Source: CAYPEK01 sp964409645 (lineage in GTDB: Bacteria > UBP15 > UBA6099). From it: a stretch of DNA of 19,224 nt. The stretch spans positions 1 to 19,224 of the forward strand of contig CAYPEK010000084.1 in the NCBI GenBank assembly GCA_964409645.1. Direction: 5' to 3'. How positions within the stretch are numbered: the first letter of the stretch is position 1; each line of letters opens with the position of its first letter. Below the pieces are notes generated by a model. That model had not been told where the DNA came from. It did no database searches and was given only the letters and a program-made list of their open reading frames with translations. Made by a program: the position numbers and the translations under genes. Positions 7,385 to 15,154 of the stretch are shown here, in pieces.

Positions 7385-8970
7385 GGGGCGGTGGGCGCAA
7401 AACGTTGGCTAAATGGCTCGTTGCGGCGGCGGCGCTCGTTGCGCTGTTGGCGGGGCTTCTTCTGTTCGGCGGCGGCCGGAAACAGGGCGTCGCGACGGCG
7501 GCGGGCGAGGATGCGGGCACGATCGTGAAGTATAAAACCGAGCCGGAAGTCAGGATAGGTATTCTACAAAAAGCAACTCATGCGAAAATAAAGTTCGGAG
7601 CCTCCTACCGTGCATTCGTGGTAGGGAAGGGCTCTCCGAAAGAAATCCGGTCGCGAGGTCCCGAAACGATTCAGGTCGAGCTCTATACGGTTAAGCTCGA
7701 CGCGCTGCCGCGCAGGCTGCGGGTGGTTCATGGGGCGTACCGGAGTTACGAACAGGCGGAGGCCGCGCTCGAAAACCTCGGCGAACTACCGTTCCCGGCG
7801 GTGATCGCGCAGCCGAAACAGTGGACTGTCTGGTTCGGCCCGTTCAACTCGCCTGACGAGGCGCAGTACGCTGTGAATCTTATAAAGAAGAGGGGCGGCG
7901 GCGGCGCGAATCCGCGGATCGAATATGAGAAGTCCGAGATCGCGGTGCTCACGCTCTACTCGTCGGACGGCTCGTTTGTCCACCTCGGGGCCGACCCGGT
8001 GGTGTTCTATCCAGCGGGTGGCACGTTCACGATGAACGCGCGCAAGTATCGCGGGACAGTCGAGGTAGCGCCGGACGCCTACGGGACGTTCAACGTCATC
8101 AACCGAGTCAAGGCGGACGACTATCTGCTCAGTGTGCTTCCGCGCGAGATGCCGTCGAAGTCGGCGCCCGAGTCCCTCAAGGCGCAGGCGGTCATAGCGC
8201 GCACGTATTTGATGCGCAACCTGCGGCGTCACGCTGTGGACAACTTCAATCTCTGCTCGACAACCGATTGTCAGGTGTACGGCGGGATGGGCGACGAAGT
8301 GGCATCGACGACTGAGGCGGTGAAGCAGACGCGCGGGCAGGCGCTTACGTCGGGCGGCAGGCTGGTCAACGCGGTGTTTCACTCGACATGCGGCGGCCGG
8401 ACGGCCTCGTTTTCGGATATATGGAACGGTGACCCGCCCACATATCTTACCTCGGTCGATGATGGGGCGGGTTCCGGTGCGGACCTGTCATCCGAGGCGG
8501 CGATGCGCAAGTTCCTCGCCGGAAAGACGGGCGACTGCTCGGACTCGAAGTACTTCAGGTGGGAGAAGAAATTTGCGACGAATGAGTTGCTGAAAGTCAT
8601 ACAGCAGACGATTCCGGAGTTCAGCAACCAGCCCGACCTGAAGATCGGCGCGCTGAACGGGGTGTCTGTGACCAAGTACGCCAAGTCGGGGCGAGTCCTT
8701 GAGATAGTGGTGGACACGGATGCCGGTAAGTTCACTTTTTCGAAGGACGCGATCCGCTGGGTGTTCGGCAGCCTGAAGAGCACTTTTTTCGTGCTCGATG
8801 TGAACGATACGGCATCGGGACGGGAGTACGTATTCAGCGGCGCGGGCTGGGGGCACGGCGTCGGGCTGTGTCAGTTCGGCGCGATGCGGATGGGCAAAGA
8901 CGGCAGGAGCTATTTGGAAATCCTCCGCCGATACTACCCCGGAGCAGTGATTGATTCACTCTGGAAATGA
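7381..8970 (+). CDS. SpoIID/LytB-domain glycan-cleaving protein with SPOR-like region
   Basis: A 529-residue protein starting at TTG, whose last base begins the TGA of the preceding gene; GGTGGGG lies about 9 nt upstream. A second TTG at 7405 is possible. One N-terminal transmembrane helix (about 11-30) precedes a SPOR-like region of two beta-alpha units (about 112-172, RRLRVVHGAYRSYEQAEAAL and WTVWFGPFNSPDEAQYAV). The SpoIID domain (about 200-529) has the catalytic segment VLPREMP (Glu256) and LKAQAVIARTY, cysteines at 292, 297 and 337 with His334 in HSTCGGR (possible metal site), and the family end signature GWGHGVGLCQFGAM (about 489-502). SpoIID-family enzymes cleave glycan strands lacking peptide stems. 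Sporulation is not implied, as homologues occur in many non-spore-formers. Neighbours are a hydrolase and a NodB deacetylase. Confidence 0.88.
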   Translation: MRGGGRKTLAKWLVAAAALVALLAGLLLFGGGRKQGVATAAGEDAGTIVKYKTEPEVRIGILQKATHAKIKFGASYRAFVVGKGSPKEIRSRGPETIQVELYTVKLDALPRRLRVVHGAYRSYEQAEAALENLGELPFPAVIAQPKQWTVWFGPFNSPDEAQYAVNLIKKRGGGGANPRIEYEKSEIAVLTLYSSDGSFVHLGADPVVFYPAGGTFTMNARKYRGTVEVAPDAYGTFNVINRVKADDYLLSVLPREMPSKSAPESLKAQAVIARTYLMRNLRRHAVDNFNLCSTTDCQVYGGMGDEVASTTEAVKQTRGQALTSGGRLVNAVFHSTCGGRTASFSDIWNGDPPTYLTSVDDGAGSGADLSSEAAMRKFLAGKTGDCSDSKYFRWEKKFATNELLKVIQQTIPEFSNQPDLKIGALNGVSVTKYAKSGRVLEIVVDTDAGKFTFSKDAIRWVFGSLKSTFFVLDVNDTASGREYVFSGAGWGHGVGLCQFGAMRMGKDGRSYLEILRRYYPGAVIDSLWK

Positions 8971-9821
8971 AATACGGACATTTAATAAGCTCTTCATTAA
9001 TTTTTATATTATTGTTAGCCGCGACAATCGGCTGGCCCGGAAACGAGCACGCATTAAGCAAAAGCTCGAAGAAAGCAAAAACGGAGGCAGACCGCAAGAC
9101 GTATGCTCAAAAGCAGCTCGACAAGTACTGGGCGAACGCGAAGGAAGAAGTGGACAAGAGCACGCTCGAACTATTCGCGCAGAATCAGGCGGAAATCGAG
9201 AAGGGGCTGAAGTTTGCCAAGTTCATGCAGGGCGATACGTCGAAGAAGCAGATCGCGATCACGTTCGACGACGGGCCGCATCCGGCGTACACGCCGAAAC
9301 TCCTCAAAATTCTTAAGAAGAACAATGTGAAGGCGACATTTTTTCTCGTCGGCGAGATGGCGGAAAAGTATCCGGACTTGGTGAAGGCGGAGAAGGCTGC
9401 CGGACATGACGTCGGCAACCACACGTATCATCACGTGAACCTGACGAAGATACCGATGGAGGACGTAGCGACGGAGATCAAGGCGTGCGGAAAGGTGCTG
9501 CAAAGCATCACCGGCCGCGCTCCGCACCTTTTCAGGCCGCCGGGAGGCGACTACAACAAAAAGGTGGCCGAGATGGCCGAGGCCGAGGGATACACGATGA
9601 TACTCTGGACTGACGATCCCGGCGATTATGCCAGTCCCGGAGACAAGGCGATCAAAATTCGCACTCTGGACCGCGTGAGCAACGGCGGCATCATTCTGAT
9701 CCACGACGGCGTGCAGCAGACAGTTGATGTGCTGCCGCAGATCATCAAGTATCTGAAAGATAAAGGATACGAACTTGTCACCATCGACGAAATGATGGGC
9801 GGCCGACGGAAAGGGAAATGA
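8967..9821 (+). CDS. Exported polysaccharide deacetylase (NodB/CE4)
   Basis: A 284-residue protein with an N-terminal signal/anchor (about 5-23), a charged helical linker (about 32-88) and a NodB domain (about 95-278). All five carbohydrate-esterase-4 motifs are visible: TFDDGP (Asp101/Asp102), NHTYHH (metal ligands His152 and His156), FRPPGGDYN, WTDDPGDY and ILIHDG (His246). It should remove N-acetyl groups from a GlcNAc- or MurNAc-containing polymer in a metal-dependent way. The ATG overlaps the SpoIID stop (ATGA) and has no good ribosome binding site, so it probably depends on translational coupling. It is the last gene of the operon. No terminator is obvious after it, and 103 nt separate it from the next start. 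Confidence 0.92.
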   Translation: MKYGHLISSSLIFILLLAATIGWPGNEHALSKSSKKAKTEADRKTYAQKQLDKYWANAKEEVDKSTLELFAQNQAEIEKGLKFAKFMQGDTSKKQIAITFDDGPHPAYTPKLLKILKKNNVKATFFLVGEMAEKYPDLVKAEKAAGHDVGNHTYHHVNLTKIPMEDVATEIKACGKVLQSITGRAPHLFRPPGGDYNKKVAEMAEAEGYTMILWTDDPGDYASPGDKAIKIRTLDRVSNGGIILIHDGVQQTVDVLPQIIKYLKDKGYELVTIDEMMGGRRKGK

Positions 9822-9854
9822 ATCAATAAAATAGTTTGCGTCGTTAGTTGCATA

Positions 9855-9883
9855 TTGAATATTCCGTGTTTTTGATATATTTT
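9855..9883 (+). promoter_or_regulatory. Candidate promoter of the acyltransferase gene
   Basis: TTGAAT (9855-9860), a 17-nt spacer and TATTTT (9878-9883); an overlapping TATATT at 9876 gives a 15-nt spacer instead. It lies about 40 nt upstream of the next ATG, in a local AT-rich island. Confidence 0.4.
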
Positions 9884-9924
9884 GCGTGCGTCGGTTTGAT
9901 TTTACAGTCAGGAGACGCTGGTTT

Positions 9925-11052
9925 ATGAGTCCGATTTCCCGCTTGATGAAGGAAGACAGGTCGCTTGCGCTCGATGTGTTTCGCGGGCTGACGATGTTCA
10001 TGATGGTGATCGTCAATAACGGCGTGAAGAGGGAATTCACGTATCCGGCGATCGAGCATGCAACGTGGAACGGGTTCACTCTGGCCGACCTGATTTTTCC
10101 GAGTTTCGTGTTCATTCTCGGCGTGGCGGTGGCGTTCGTGAAGAAACCGGACCGCGCAAAAGGCGAGCGCCTGCTCCCGGTTTACATTCACATCATTAAA
10201 CGGACCCTCATCCTGTTCGCGCTCGGAATTCTGTTCAACCAGAATCCGTTCGACCACGAGCAGCTCATTCATTTCCGCGTGATGGGCGTGCTTCAGCGGC
10301 TTGCTCTCGTGTATCTGGTATCGTCGATTCTTGTGCTGCATACGCCTAAAGCGTGGCAGGCGGCCGCGGCGGTGTTTTTTCTCGCGCTGTACTGGCTGAT
10401 AATGAAGGCTGGAGCGTCGCCGGGATTCGCGGCGGGCGACCTAAGCCGCGCGGGAAACATCGCCGGCCACATCGACCGCTTGTTGCTTGCCGGCCACTTA
10501 TATAAGCCCGATTGGGACCCGGAGGGAATCCTGAGCACGCTGCCCGCGATCGCATCCGGCCTGATCGGCGTTATGGCCGGGCACTGGCTGCGTACGGAGA
10601 AAAAACTGCCGGAGAAAATCGCCGCAATGATGGTTGTCGGCGGTGCACTGATCGTCACCAGCCTGATCACAAAAGTATGGTTTCCGGTGAACAAGAACCT
10701 GTGGAGCCCGTCGTTTGTTTTGCTCTGCGGCGGACTCGATCTTCAGATACTCGGCGCTATGCTTTGGGTTATCGACTACAAAGGGATAAAAAAATGGACA
10801 GGCCTGTTCGTCGTGCTTGGCGTAAACTCGATCACGGCTTACCTGTGCTCAGACCTGCTGAGCGCGATGTCGATCATCCCGGCGGGCACGCGCGCGGGCG
10901 AGAAAATTTTCGTCAACCAGTTCATTTTCTTCACATATTCGGACCTGACGGGTGTGCACTTCGGAGCGTTCCTGTATTCGCTCACGTGTTCGCTTTTCAT
11001 CACGTTCCTGATGTGGCTGCTCTACCGCAAGCGCATATTTATAAAGATATGA
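9925..11052 (+). CDS. HGSNAT/NagX-like membrane acyltransferase (DUF5009-type)
   Basis: A 375-residue polytopic membrane protein with about ten hydrophobic helices. The N-terminus RSLALDVFRGLTM and the segment YPAIEHATWNGFTLADLIF are hallmarks of the heparan-alpha-glucosaminide N-acetyltransferase family. His45 corresponds to the histidine proposed to carry the acetyl group across the membrane. Eukaryotic members acetylate terminal glucosamine using cytosolic acetyl-CoA; the role of bacterial members is mostly inferred from links to amino-sugar use. The ATG at 9925 follows AGGAGA at about 10 nt, while a start 13 codons upstream has none. It sits just after a polysaccharide deacetylase, so the two could act oppositely on amino-sugar acetylation, but a candidate promoter between them suggests separate expression. 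Confidence 0.85.
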   Translation: MSPISRLMKEDRSLALDVFRGLTMFMMVIVNNGVKREFTYPAIEHATWNGFTLADLIFPSFVFILGVAVAFVKKPDRAKGERLLPVYIHIIKRTLILFALGILFNQNPFDHEQLIHFRVMGVLQRLALVYLVSSILVLHTPKAWQAAAAVFFLALYWLIMKAGASPGFAAGDLSRAGNIAGHIDRLLLAGHLYKPDWDPEGILSTLPAIASGLIGVMAGHWLRTEKKLPEKIAAMMVVGGALIVTSLITKVWFPVNKNLWSPSFVLLCGGLDLQILGAMLWVIDYKGIKKWTGLFVVLGVNSITAYLCSDLLSAMSIIPAGTRAGEKIFVNQFIFFTYSDLTGVHFGAFLYSLTCSLFITFLMWLLYRKRIFIKI

Positions 11053-11118
11053 ATTTGCGGCAAGTAACCAGTTACAACTAATATAGGACACGTGTTCGCG
11101 TTGCGTTCGATTTTATGT

Positions 11119-11148
11119 TTGACGCGCGGGAAACGGCGCGTGTATTAT
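11119..11148 (+). promoter_or_regulatory. Sigma70-type promoter of the oxidoreductase pair
   Basis: TTGACG (11119-11124), an 18-nt spacer and TATTAT (11143-11148) lie about 74 nt before the ATG at 11222. Upstream, 11064-11075 holds a small GTAAC-CA-GTTAC palindrome that could be an operator. Confidence 0.55.
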
Positions 11149-11221
11149 TGGAGCGGATTTTACAGCTAAGCGAGACATGATCGTAAACCGGCGGCAGCGT
11201 CGGGAAAACGGAGGCGCCGGG

Positions 11222-12067
11222 ATGGAGAACTCGAATCTGACCCGCGGGGAACGCGTGTTCAGGGTCTGGATGTATATCAGCGCGTGGATGTACGCCGTAT
11301 CGGGGCTCTGTTTCCTGTTCGGCGGTGGCCTGATCGTCAAGTCGATCAACGCGTTCTCGGCACGGTTCCTGCCGTCGCTGCCGCCGTATCCGCTGCCCGT
11401 AGGGTCGCCGGAGGGTGGTTTCTGGCTTGTGCTCAGCCTCTCGATGATGGCGATGATCACGTATATCTGCCGCGCGGCGTATCTCGACCCGCGACGCAAT
11501 GGACGGCTCGTCCCGATCCTGCTGCTGTCGAAGTTTTGCTCGTCGGCGTTCTACCTCGCGTTCTTTATTGCCAACCGGCAACTTGCTCACCTCGTCGGCT
11601 TTTTTACCGACGGGCCGCTTTTCATCGTCACACTGCTGATCTGGCTCCCGGCGTCGGCGGGCAACAAATACATCGACGGCGCGGAGGAGGACATCCTCGT
11701 CGCGATCGGCGATGCGTTGTTCCCGCGCGGGGGCGCGTTCGAGGCGGGCTACATGGATTTCCGGGACGAAAACGTTGCCGACGCGCGCGTGATGTTCTCG
11801 AAACAATACCCGGTGACGCTCGCCGGGACGCGGTTTCTGATGCGGCTGATCGATCTCTCGCCGGTGTACGTCGCTCTACGGCCGGTGACGCTGAGGCGAC
11901 TGCCGCTCGAACGACGGCAGGATGTTCTGCGCAGGGTGGAGTCGCACTGGTTCTCGCTTGTGCGGATGATGTTTTTCGGAGTGAAGCTGTTCGCGACGGT
12001 TCCGTTTTTCAACCGCGAGGAAACACTGCGCGCGGTGGGCTACCTCCCGAAGGAGGTCGCCGAATGA
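11222..12067 (+). CDS. Four-TM protein with gluconate 2-dehydrogenase subunit 3-like domain
   Basis: A 281-residue protein. Four hydrophobic segments (about 15-38, 66-84, 97-117 and 131-145) are followed by a soluble region (about 150-281) with the sequence pattern of the small subunits that accompany GMC dehydrogenases: an AIGDALFPRGGAF start, a conserved-looking LRRLPLERRQDVLRRVE segment, and FFNREETLRAVGYL at the end. Such subunits pair with flavoproteins and may help export or electron transfer. Here the domain is joined to its own membrane anchor. ACGGAGG lies 7 nt upstream of the chosen ATG; an ATG at 11177 has no such signal. The stop overlaps the next gene's start (ATGA at 12064), and the AAGGAGG for that gene lies inside this one. 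The assignment of the soluble domain is moderately confident; the TM half is not recognised. Confidence 0.7.
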   Translation: MENSNLTRGERVFRVWMYISAWMYAVSGLCFLFGGGLIVKSINAFSARFLPSLPPYPLPVGSPEGGFWLVLSLSMMAMITYICRAAYLDPRRNGRLVPILLLSKFCSSAFYLAFFIANRQLAHLVGFFTDGPLFIVTLLIWLPASAGNKYIDGAEEDILVAIGDALFPRGGAFEAGYMDFRDENVADARVMFSKQYPVTLAGTRFLMRLIDLSPVYVALRPVTLRRLPLERRQDVLRRVESHWFSLVRMMFFGVKLFATVPFFNREETLRAVGYLPKEVAE

Positions 12068-13518
12068 AGACGACGAAATACACTTGCGATGCGGTGGTGG
12101 TCGGAACGGGCGCGGGAGGCGCGGTGGCTGGCGCGTCGCTCGCCGAGGCGGGCGTGGACACGATCATCCTCGAAGAGGGCAGGTACTTCCGGCCGAAGGA
12201 TCACACGAGCGTATTCGACGGTTTCGTGAACATGTACCTCGGCGGCGGCTCGACGGTCACGCTTGGGCGGCCTCCGGTGTCGATCACGGCGGGGCGCGCT
12301 GTAGGCGGCACGACGATCATCAACTCGTCAACTTGTTTCCGGCCGCCCCGGGAGAAGGTGGAGTCGTGGGGCGGGCAAGGCTGGGGCGAGATGCTGCCGT
12401 TTTTCGAGGAGGTCGAGCGGCGGATCAACGCCAAGCCGGCGGACATAGAGTTGATAGGTGGCAATTGGCGGATACTCAAGCGCGGGTGCGACGCGGTCGG
12501 CGTCGAGCTGAAGCCGCTCGTGCACAACATCAGGGACTGCGCGAAACGCGGCCGGTGCGCGTTCGGGTGCCCGGAGGGCGCGAAGCAGAGTATGGACATA
12601 TCGTTTATCCCGGTCGCGGAGGCGGCGGGCGCGCGTCTGCTGACGGAGCATTTCGTGGACGGCGTGATAATGGAGAGCGGCCGTGCGGCGGGGGTGTCGG
12701 GCCGCTGCGGCGAAGACCGTTTCGAGGTGCGCGCGGCGGGTACGGTGCTGTCGATGGGCGCGTTGCGGACGCCGTCATTTTTGCTGAAGCGCAAACTGGC
12801 TAACTCGTCGCGGCGGGTGGGCCGTGGACTTCAGATACATCCGGCCGGGCGAGTGGTGGCCGAGATGGACGAGATTGTGGATGGGCACATCGGGATCTCG
12901 CAGGGAGCGTTTATCGACCACTGGGCGGACCGCGGGGTGATGCTCGAGGGGATATTCCTGCATCCGGGGATCATGATGACGTCGCTGCCGGGGGTGGGGC
13001 CGGAACTGAAGTCGCTCGCGGCGGCGTACAGGAGGCTGTCCGCGTTCGGCGCGATGGTGAGCGACACATCGACGGGCCGTGTGCTGCCGGGCAATTTCGG
13101 CGAGCCGTTCTCGGCATTCTACAAGCTGAATCAGGCGGACGCGATGTCGCTTCGATTCGCGATCGCGCGGATAGTGGAGATATATCTGGCGGCGGGCGCG
13201 AAGCGCGTCTATACGAGTTTCCACAAGATGCCGATTGTCGATAGCCTCGAATCGCTGAAGCGGCTCGAAGATGTGCCGCTGAAACCGCACGACATGGAAG
13301 TGATGGCGTTTCATCCGCTCGGAACGTGCGCGATGGGGGCGGACTCGCGCCGGTCGGTCGTCGGGTTCGGGCTCGAGACGCACGACGTAAAGGATTTGTA
13401 CATCATGGACGCGTCGGTGATTCCCGGCTCGCTGGGAGTGAATCCTCAGATAACGATTATGGGGTTGTCCATGCGCGCGGCGCGCCTTCTCGCGGCGAAG
13501 TTGAAGAAACGATCTTAG
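12064..13518 (+). CDS. GMC-family FAD-dependent oxidoreductase
   Basis: A 484-residue flavoprotein of the glucose-methanol-choline family. The Rossmann FAD motif GTGAGGAVAGASLAEAG (Gly14/16/19) ends with the acidic EEG. AGRAVGGTTIINSST is the usual flavin-contact segment, and a Cys-rich insert RDCAKRGRCAFGCPEGAKQS (Cys159, 165, 169) is typical of the subgroup that includes cholesterol-oxidase and long-chain alcohol-oxidase-like proteins. The C-terminal domain has FHPLGTCAMG (His417), LYIMDASVIPGS and GVNPQ (Asn460), the catalytic His/Asn pair. The substrate is unknown; an alcohol or sugar is expected. There is no Tat or Sec signal, so it is either cytoplasmic or escorted by its partner. AAGGAGG sits 7 nt before the ATG. 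The reading frame stays open far upstream through the preceding gene, but that extension is a GC-rich shadow. Confidence 0.9.
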   Translation: MKTTKYTCDAVVVGTGAGGAVAGASLAEAGVDTIILEEGRYFRPKDHTSVFDGFVNMYLGGGSTVTLGRPPVSITAGRAVGGTTIINSSTCFRPPREKVESWGGQGWGEMLPFFEEVERRINAKPADIELIGGNWRILKRGCDAVGVELKPLVHNIRDCAKRGRCAFGCPEGAKQSMDISFIPVAEAAGARLLTEHFVDGVIMESGRAAGVSGRCGEDRFEVRAAGTVLSMGALRTPSFLLKRKLANSSRRVGRGLQIHPAGRVVAEMDEIVDGHIGISQGAFIDHWADRGVMLEGIFLHPGIMMTSLPGVGPELKSLAAAYRRLSAFGAMVSDTSTGRVLPGNFGEPFSAFYKLNQADAMSLRFAIARIVEIYLAAGAKRVYTSFHKMPIVDSLESLKRLEDVPLKPHDMEVMAFHPLGTCAMGADSRRSVVGFGLETHDVKDLYIMDASVIPGSLGVNPQITIMGLSMRAARLLAAKLKKRS

Positions 13519-13591
13519 AAAATCGCCACAAATACACCAAGGAAATGCAAAAACAGCGGAGTGTCGAATCTGCGGACAAGATACCCGTGCT

Positions 13592-13661
13592 CCCAGATTA
13601 ATACATTTTTTATGAGCGAAGCAAATCCGAGCCGCGCGCGTCAGCAAGCGGTCATGTGGAA
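13592..13661 (-). repeat. 70-bp dispersed repeat, copy 2 (inverted)
   Basis: The reverse complement of this segment matches 435-504 at 65 of 70 positions without gaps. The two copies are in opposite orientation and about 13 kb apart, both in non-coding DNA. The mismatches are scattered single substitutions, as expected of old copies of one repeat family rather than a recent duplication. Confidence 0.8.
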
Positions 13662-13877
13662 GGATGAGTTAACAAATCAAAAAAGCGATGTGCATATATC
13701 AAAGTGTTGTTCTTTGTACATGAGATGCATTAACAGTCTTCGGTTTCTCTTGATAAAACCTATCATGGATGTCTTTGTGGTAATAAAAATGAATAGGCCG
13801 GTTGTACGTCATCGATGTAACGCCCTAAACAGCGAATTATTTGCTGTATGCTTGTCGTCAATAATCTGTGGGCGGCA

Positions 13878-13906
13878 TTGAAATACGTCATCGGTGGCAA
13901 TAGAAT
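13878..13906 (+). promoter_or_regulatory. Sigma70-type promoter of the lipid kinase gene
   Basis: TTGAAA (13878-13883), a 17-nt spacer and TAGAAT (13901-13906) match the consensus at five of six positions in each box. Transcription would start near 13913, giving a leader of about 80 nt. Confidence 0.6.
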
Positions 13907-13992
13907 ATCCGACTTGACGGGCCGGCTGCCATTGGAAATCGCACGCAATTGATCTCGTTGACTCCCGGCAAATAAATGTAGAGAGAAAAACA

Positions 13993-14970
13993 ATGTCCGA
14001 TGTTGTCATTATACACAGCACGAAATCCGGAAAGACGTGTGCCGAGGAAGGCATGAGGCGCATCTGCGAGGCGGTTGGAGAGGCGTTCGGGAACGCGAAG
14101 GAAAACGCGGGGAATTTCATCGCGTCGGTGTCGTCGATCGAGGACGTCAAAAAGACGGTGTCCGAGCTGATAGCGAAGAAAGCGCCGAAACTCGCGATCA
14201 ACGGCGGGGACGGGTTTGTGTCGCTGTTCTTCAACCAGTTTTTTCGCGAGAGGGAAAAGGCCGGCAAGGACGACTACAACCCGGACGTGCTCTTCTTGAA
14301 GGGCGGCACGGGCAACGCGATCTCGTATTGCAGCAATTTCAGGAGCAACGAGGAAGGACTCAAGTGCCTGCAGGACGGCGAGTACGAAACGGAACCGCTG
14401 AACGTAGTCGAAGTAATCTCCGGCGAGCAGAAGGGGCTTGCGCATTTCGTCAGTTTCGGCGCGGACGGCGAAGTACTCGAAATGTACAGCAAACAGAAAA
14501 AGAAAGGGCTGATCGGGTACATGTGGGCGGTGCTGAGGTACGCGTTCAGCCGGAGACTTTACAACATATTCAGCCGGAACGACGCGAATTTCGACCTGAA
14601 GGTGGAGAAGAACGGCGAGAACATCCACACCGGCCGGCACGAGGGCGGCGGCGTTTCGACAATCCCGTACATCGGATACGGATTCAGGTCGTATCCGCTC
14701 GCTGTTGCGGGGAAGGCGCACATGAGGTTCGTGATCCTCGGCGCGATTCTGACGCCGACGATTTTCAAGCTGACGAGATGGGCGTTCCCGAAGCGGCCGA
14801 ACAGGATCATCTACGATTGCATTATCAAGGACGACTGCGTTCTCGATTTCTCGTTCGACAGGAAGCTGCACGTGCAGGTGGCGGGCGACCTGTGGGACAA
14901 ACAGCAATGCGTGCGAGTGGGCTACTCGAAGAAGCGCACGATCAACCTTGTGAAGAAGCGCGCGAGCTGA
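13993..14970 (+). CDS. Diacylglycerol kinase-family lipid kinase
   Basis: A 325-residue protein with the DAGK catalytic fold. Residues 71-75 read GGDGF after LAIN, matching the nucleotide-binding GGDGT/S motif with Phe in the last place. LKGGTGNAIS (103-112) matches the second P-loop-like P-x-GTxN motif, with Gly where Pro is usual. The C-terminal half (about 135-325) contains the beta-rich lipid-binding part, including FVSFGADGEV. Family members phosphorylate diacylglycerol, sphingosine or related lipids with ATP at the inner membrane face; the substrate cannot be read here. The ribosome binding site is weak (GAGAG, 7 nt before the ATG). The gene stands alone behind its own promoter, between two sizeable non-coding gaps. 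Confidence 0.85.
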   Translation: MSDVVIIHSTKSGKTCAEEGMRRICEAVGEAFGNAKENAGNFIASVSSIEDVKKTVSELIAKKAPKLAINGGDGFVSLFFNQFFREREKAGKDDYNPDVLFLKGGTGNAISYCSNFRSNEEGLKCLQDGEYETEPLNVVEVISGEQKGLAHFVSFGADGEVLEMYSKQKKKGLIGYMWAVLRYAFSRRLYNIFSRNDANFDLKVEKNGENIHTGRHEGGGVSTIPYIGYGFRSYPLAVAGKAHMRFVILGAILTPTIFKLTRWAFPKRPNRIIYDCIIKDDCVLDFSFDRKLHVQVAGDLWDKQQCVRVGYSKKRTINLVKKRAS

Positions 14971-15154
14971 TTCGCGACGGCAAAGATTAATTCATTACCA
15001 AGTCACAAAGAATCCATATCATAAATTGCTTTTTTTATGTCATTATGCTTGATTTTCGACTTTATTATTTCCGGCATTTGTTGTATCTTTTCGGAAAGCG
15101 TTTGAGCGAGAACAAATTTCGGTTTTGCTTCAGAGTGAAAACAAGGAGACTTTT

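Larger units (their letters stand above)
13519..13992. other. Non-coding region with repeat copy 2
   Basis: 474 bp without a convincing gene. It holds the inverted copy of the 70-bp repeat (13592-13661), two CCACAAA-type motifs in opposite orientation (13523-13542 and 13764-13782), a more AT-rich stretch (about 13660-13800), and a promoter for the downstream kinase (13878-13906). No terminator is evident after the GMC gene. A 106-codon ORF (13561-13881) runs through the repeat and has no ribosome binding site, so it was not called. Confidence 0.5.

Noticed and set aside
7381..8970. SpoIID as evidence for endospore formation
   Set aside because: SpoIID/LytB-domain proteins occur in many non-sporulating bacteria, and no other sporulation gene is present in the window.
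11284..12063. A 260-codon in-frame extension of the GMC oxidoreductase through the whole upstream gene
   Set aside because: The extension is Arg/Gly/Ala-rich shadow sequence with no family resemblance. The true start at 12064 has AAGGAGG at 7 nt and begins directly with the FAD-binding domain.
13561..13881. 106-codon plus-strand ORF in the gap after the GMC gene
   Set aside because: It crosses the 70-bp repeat and has no ribosome binding site or recognisable domain. A matching short ORF in repeat copy 1 arises from the repeat itself.
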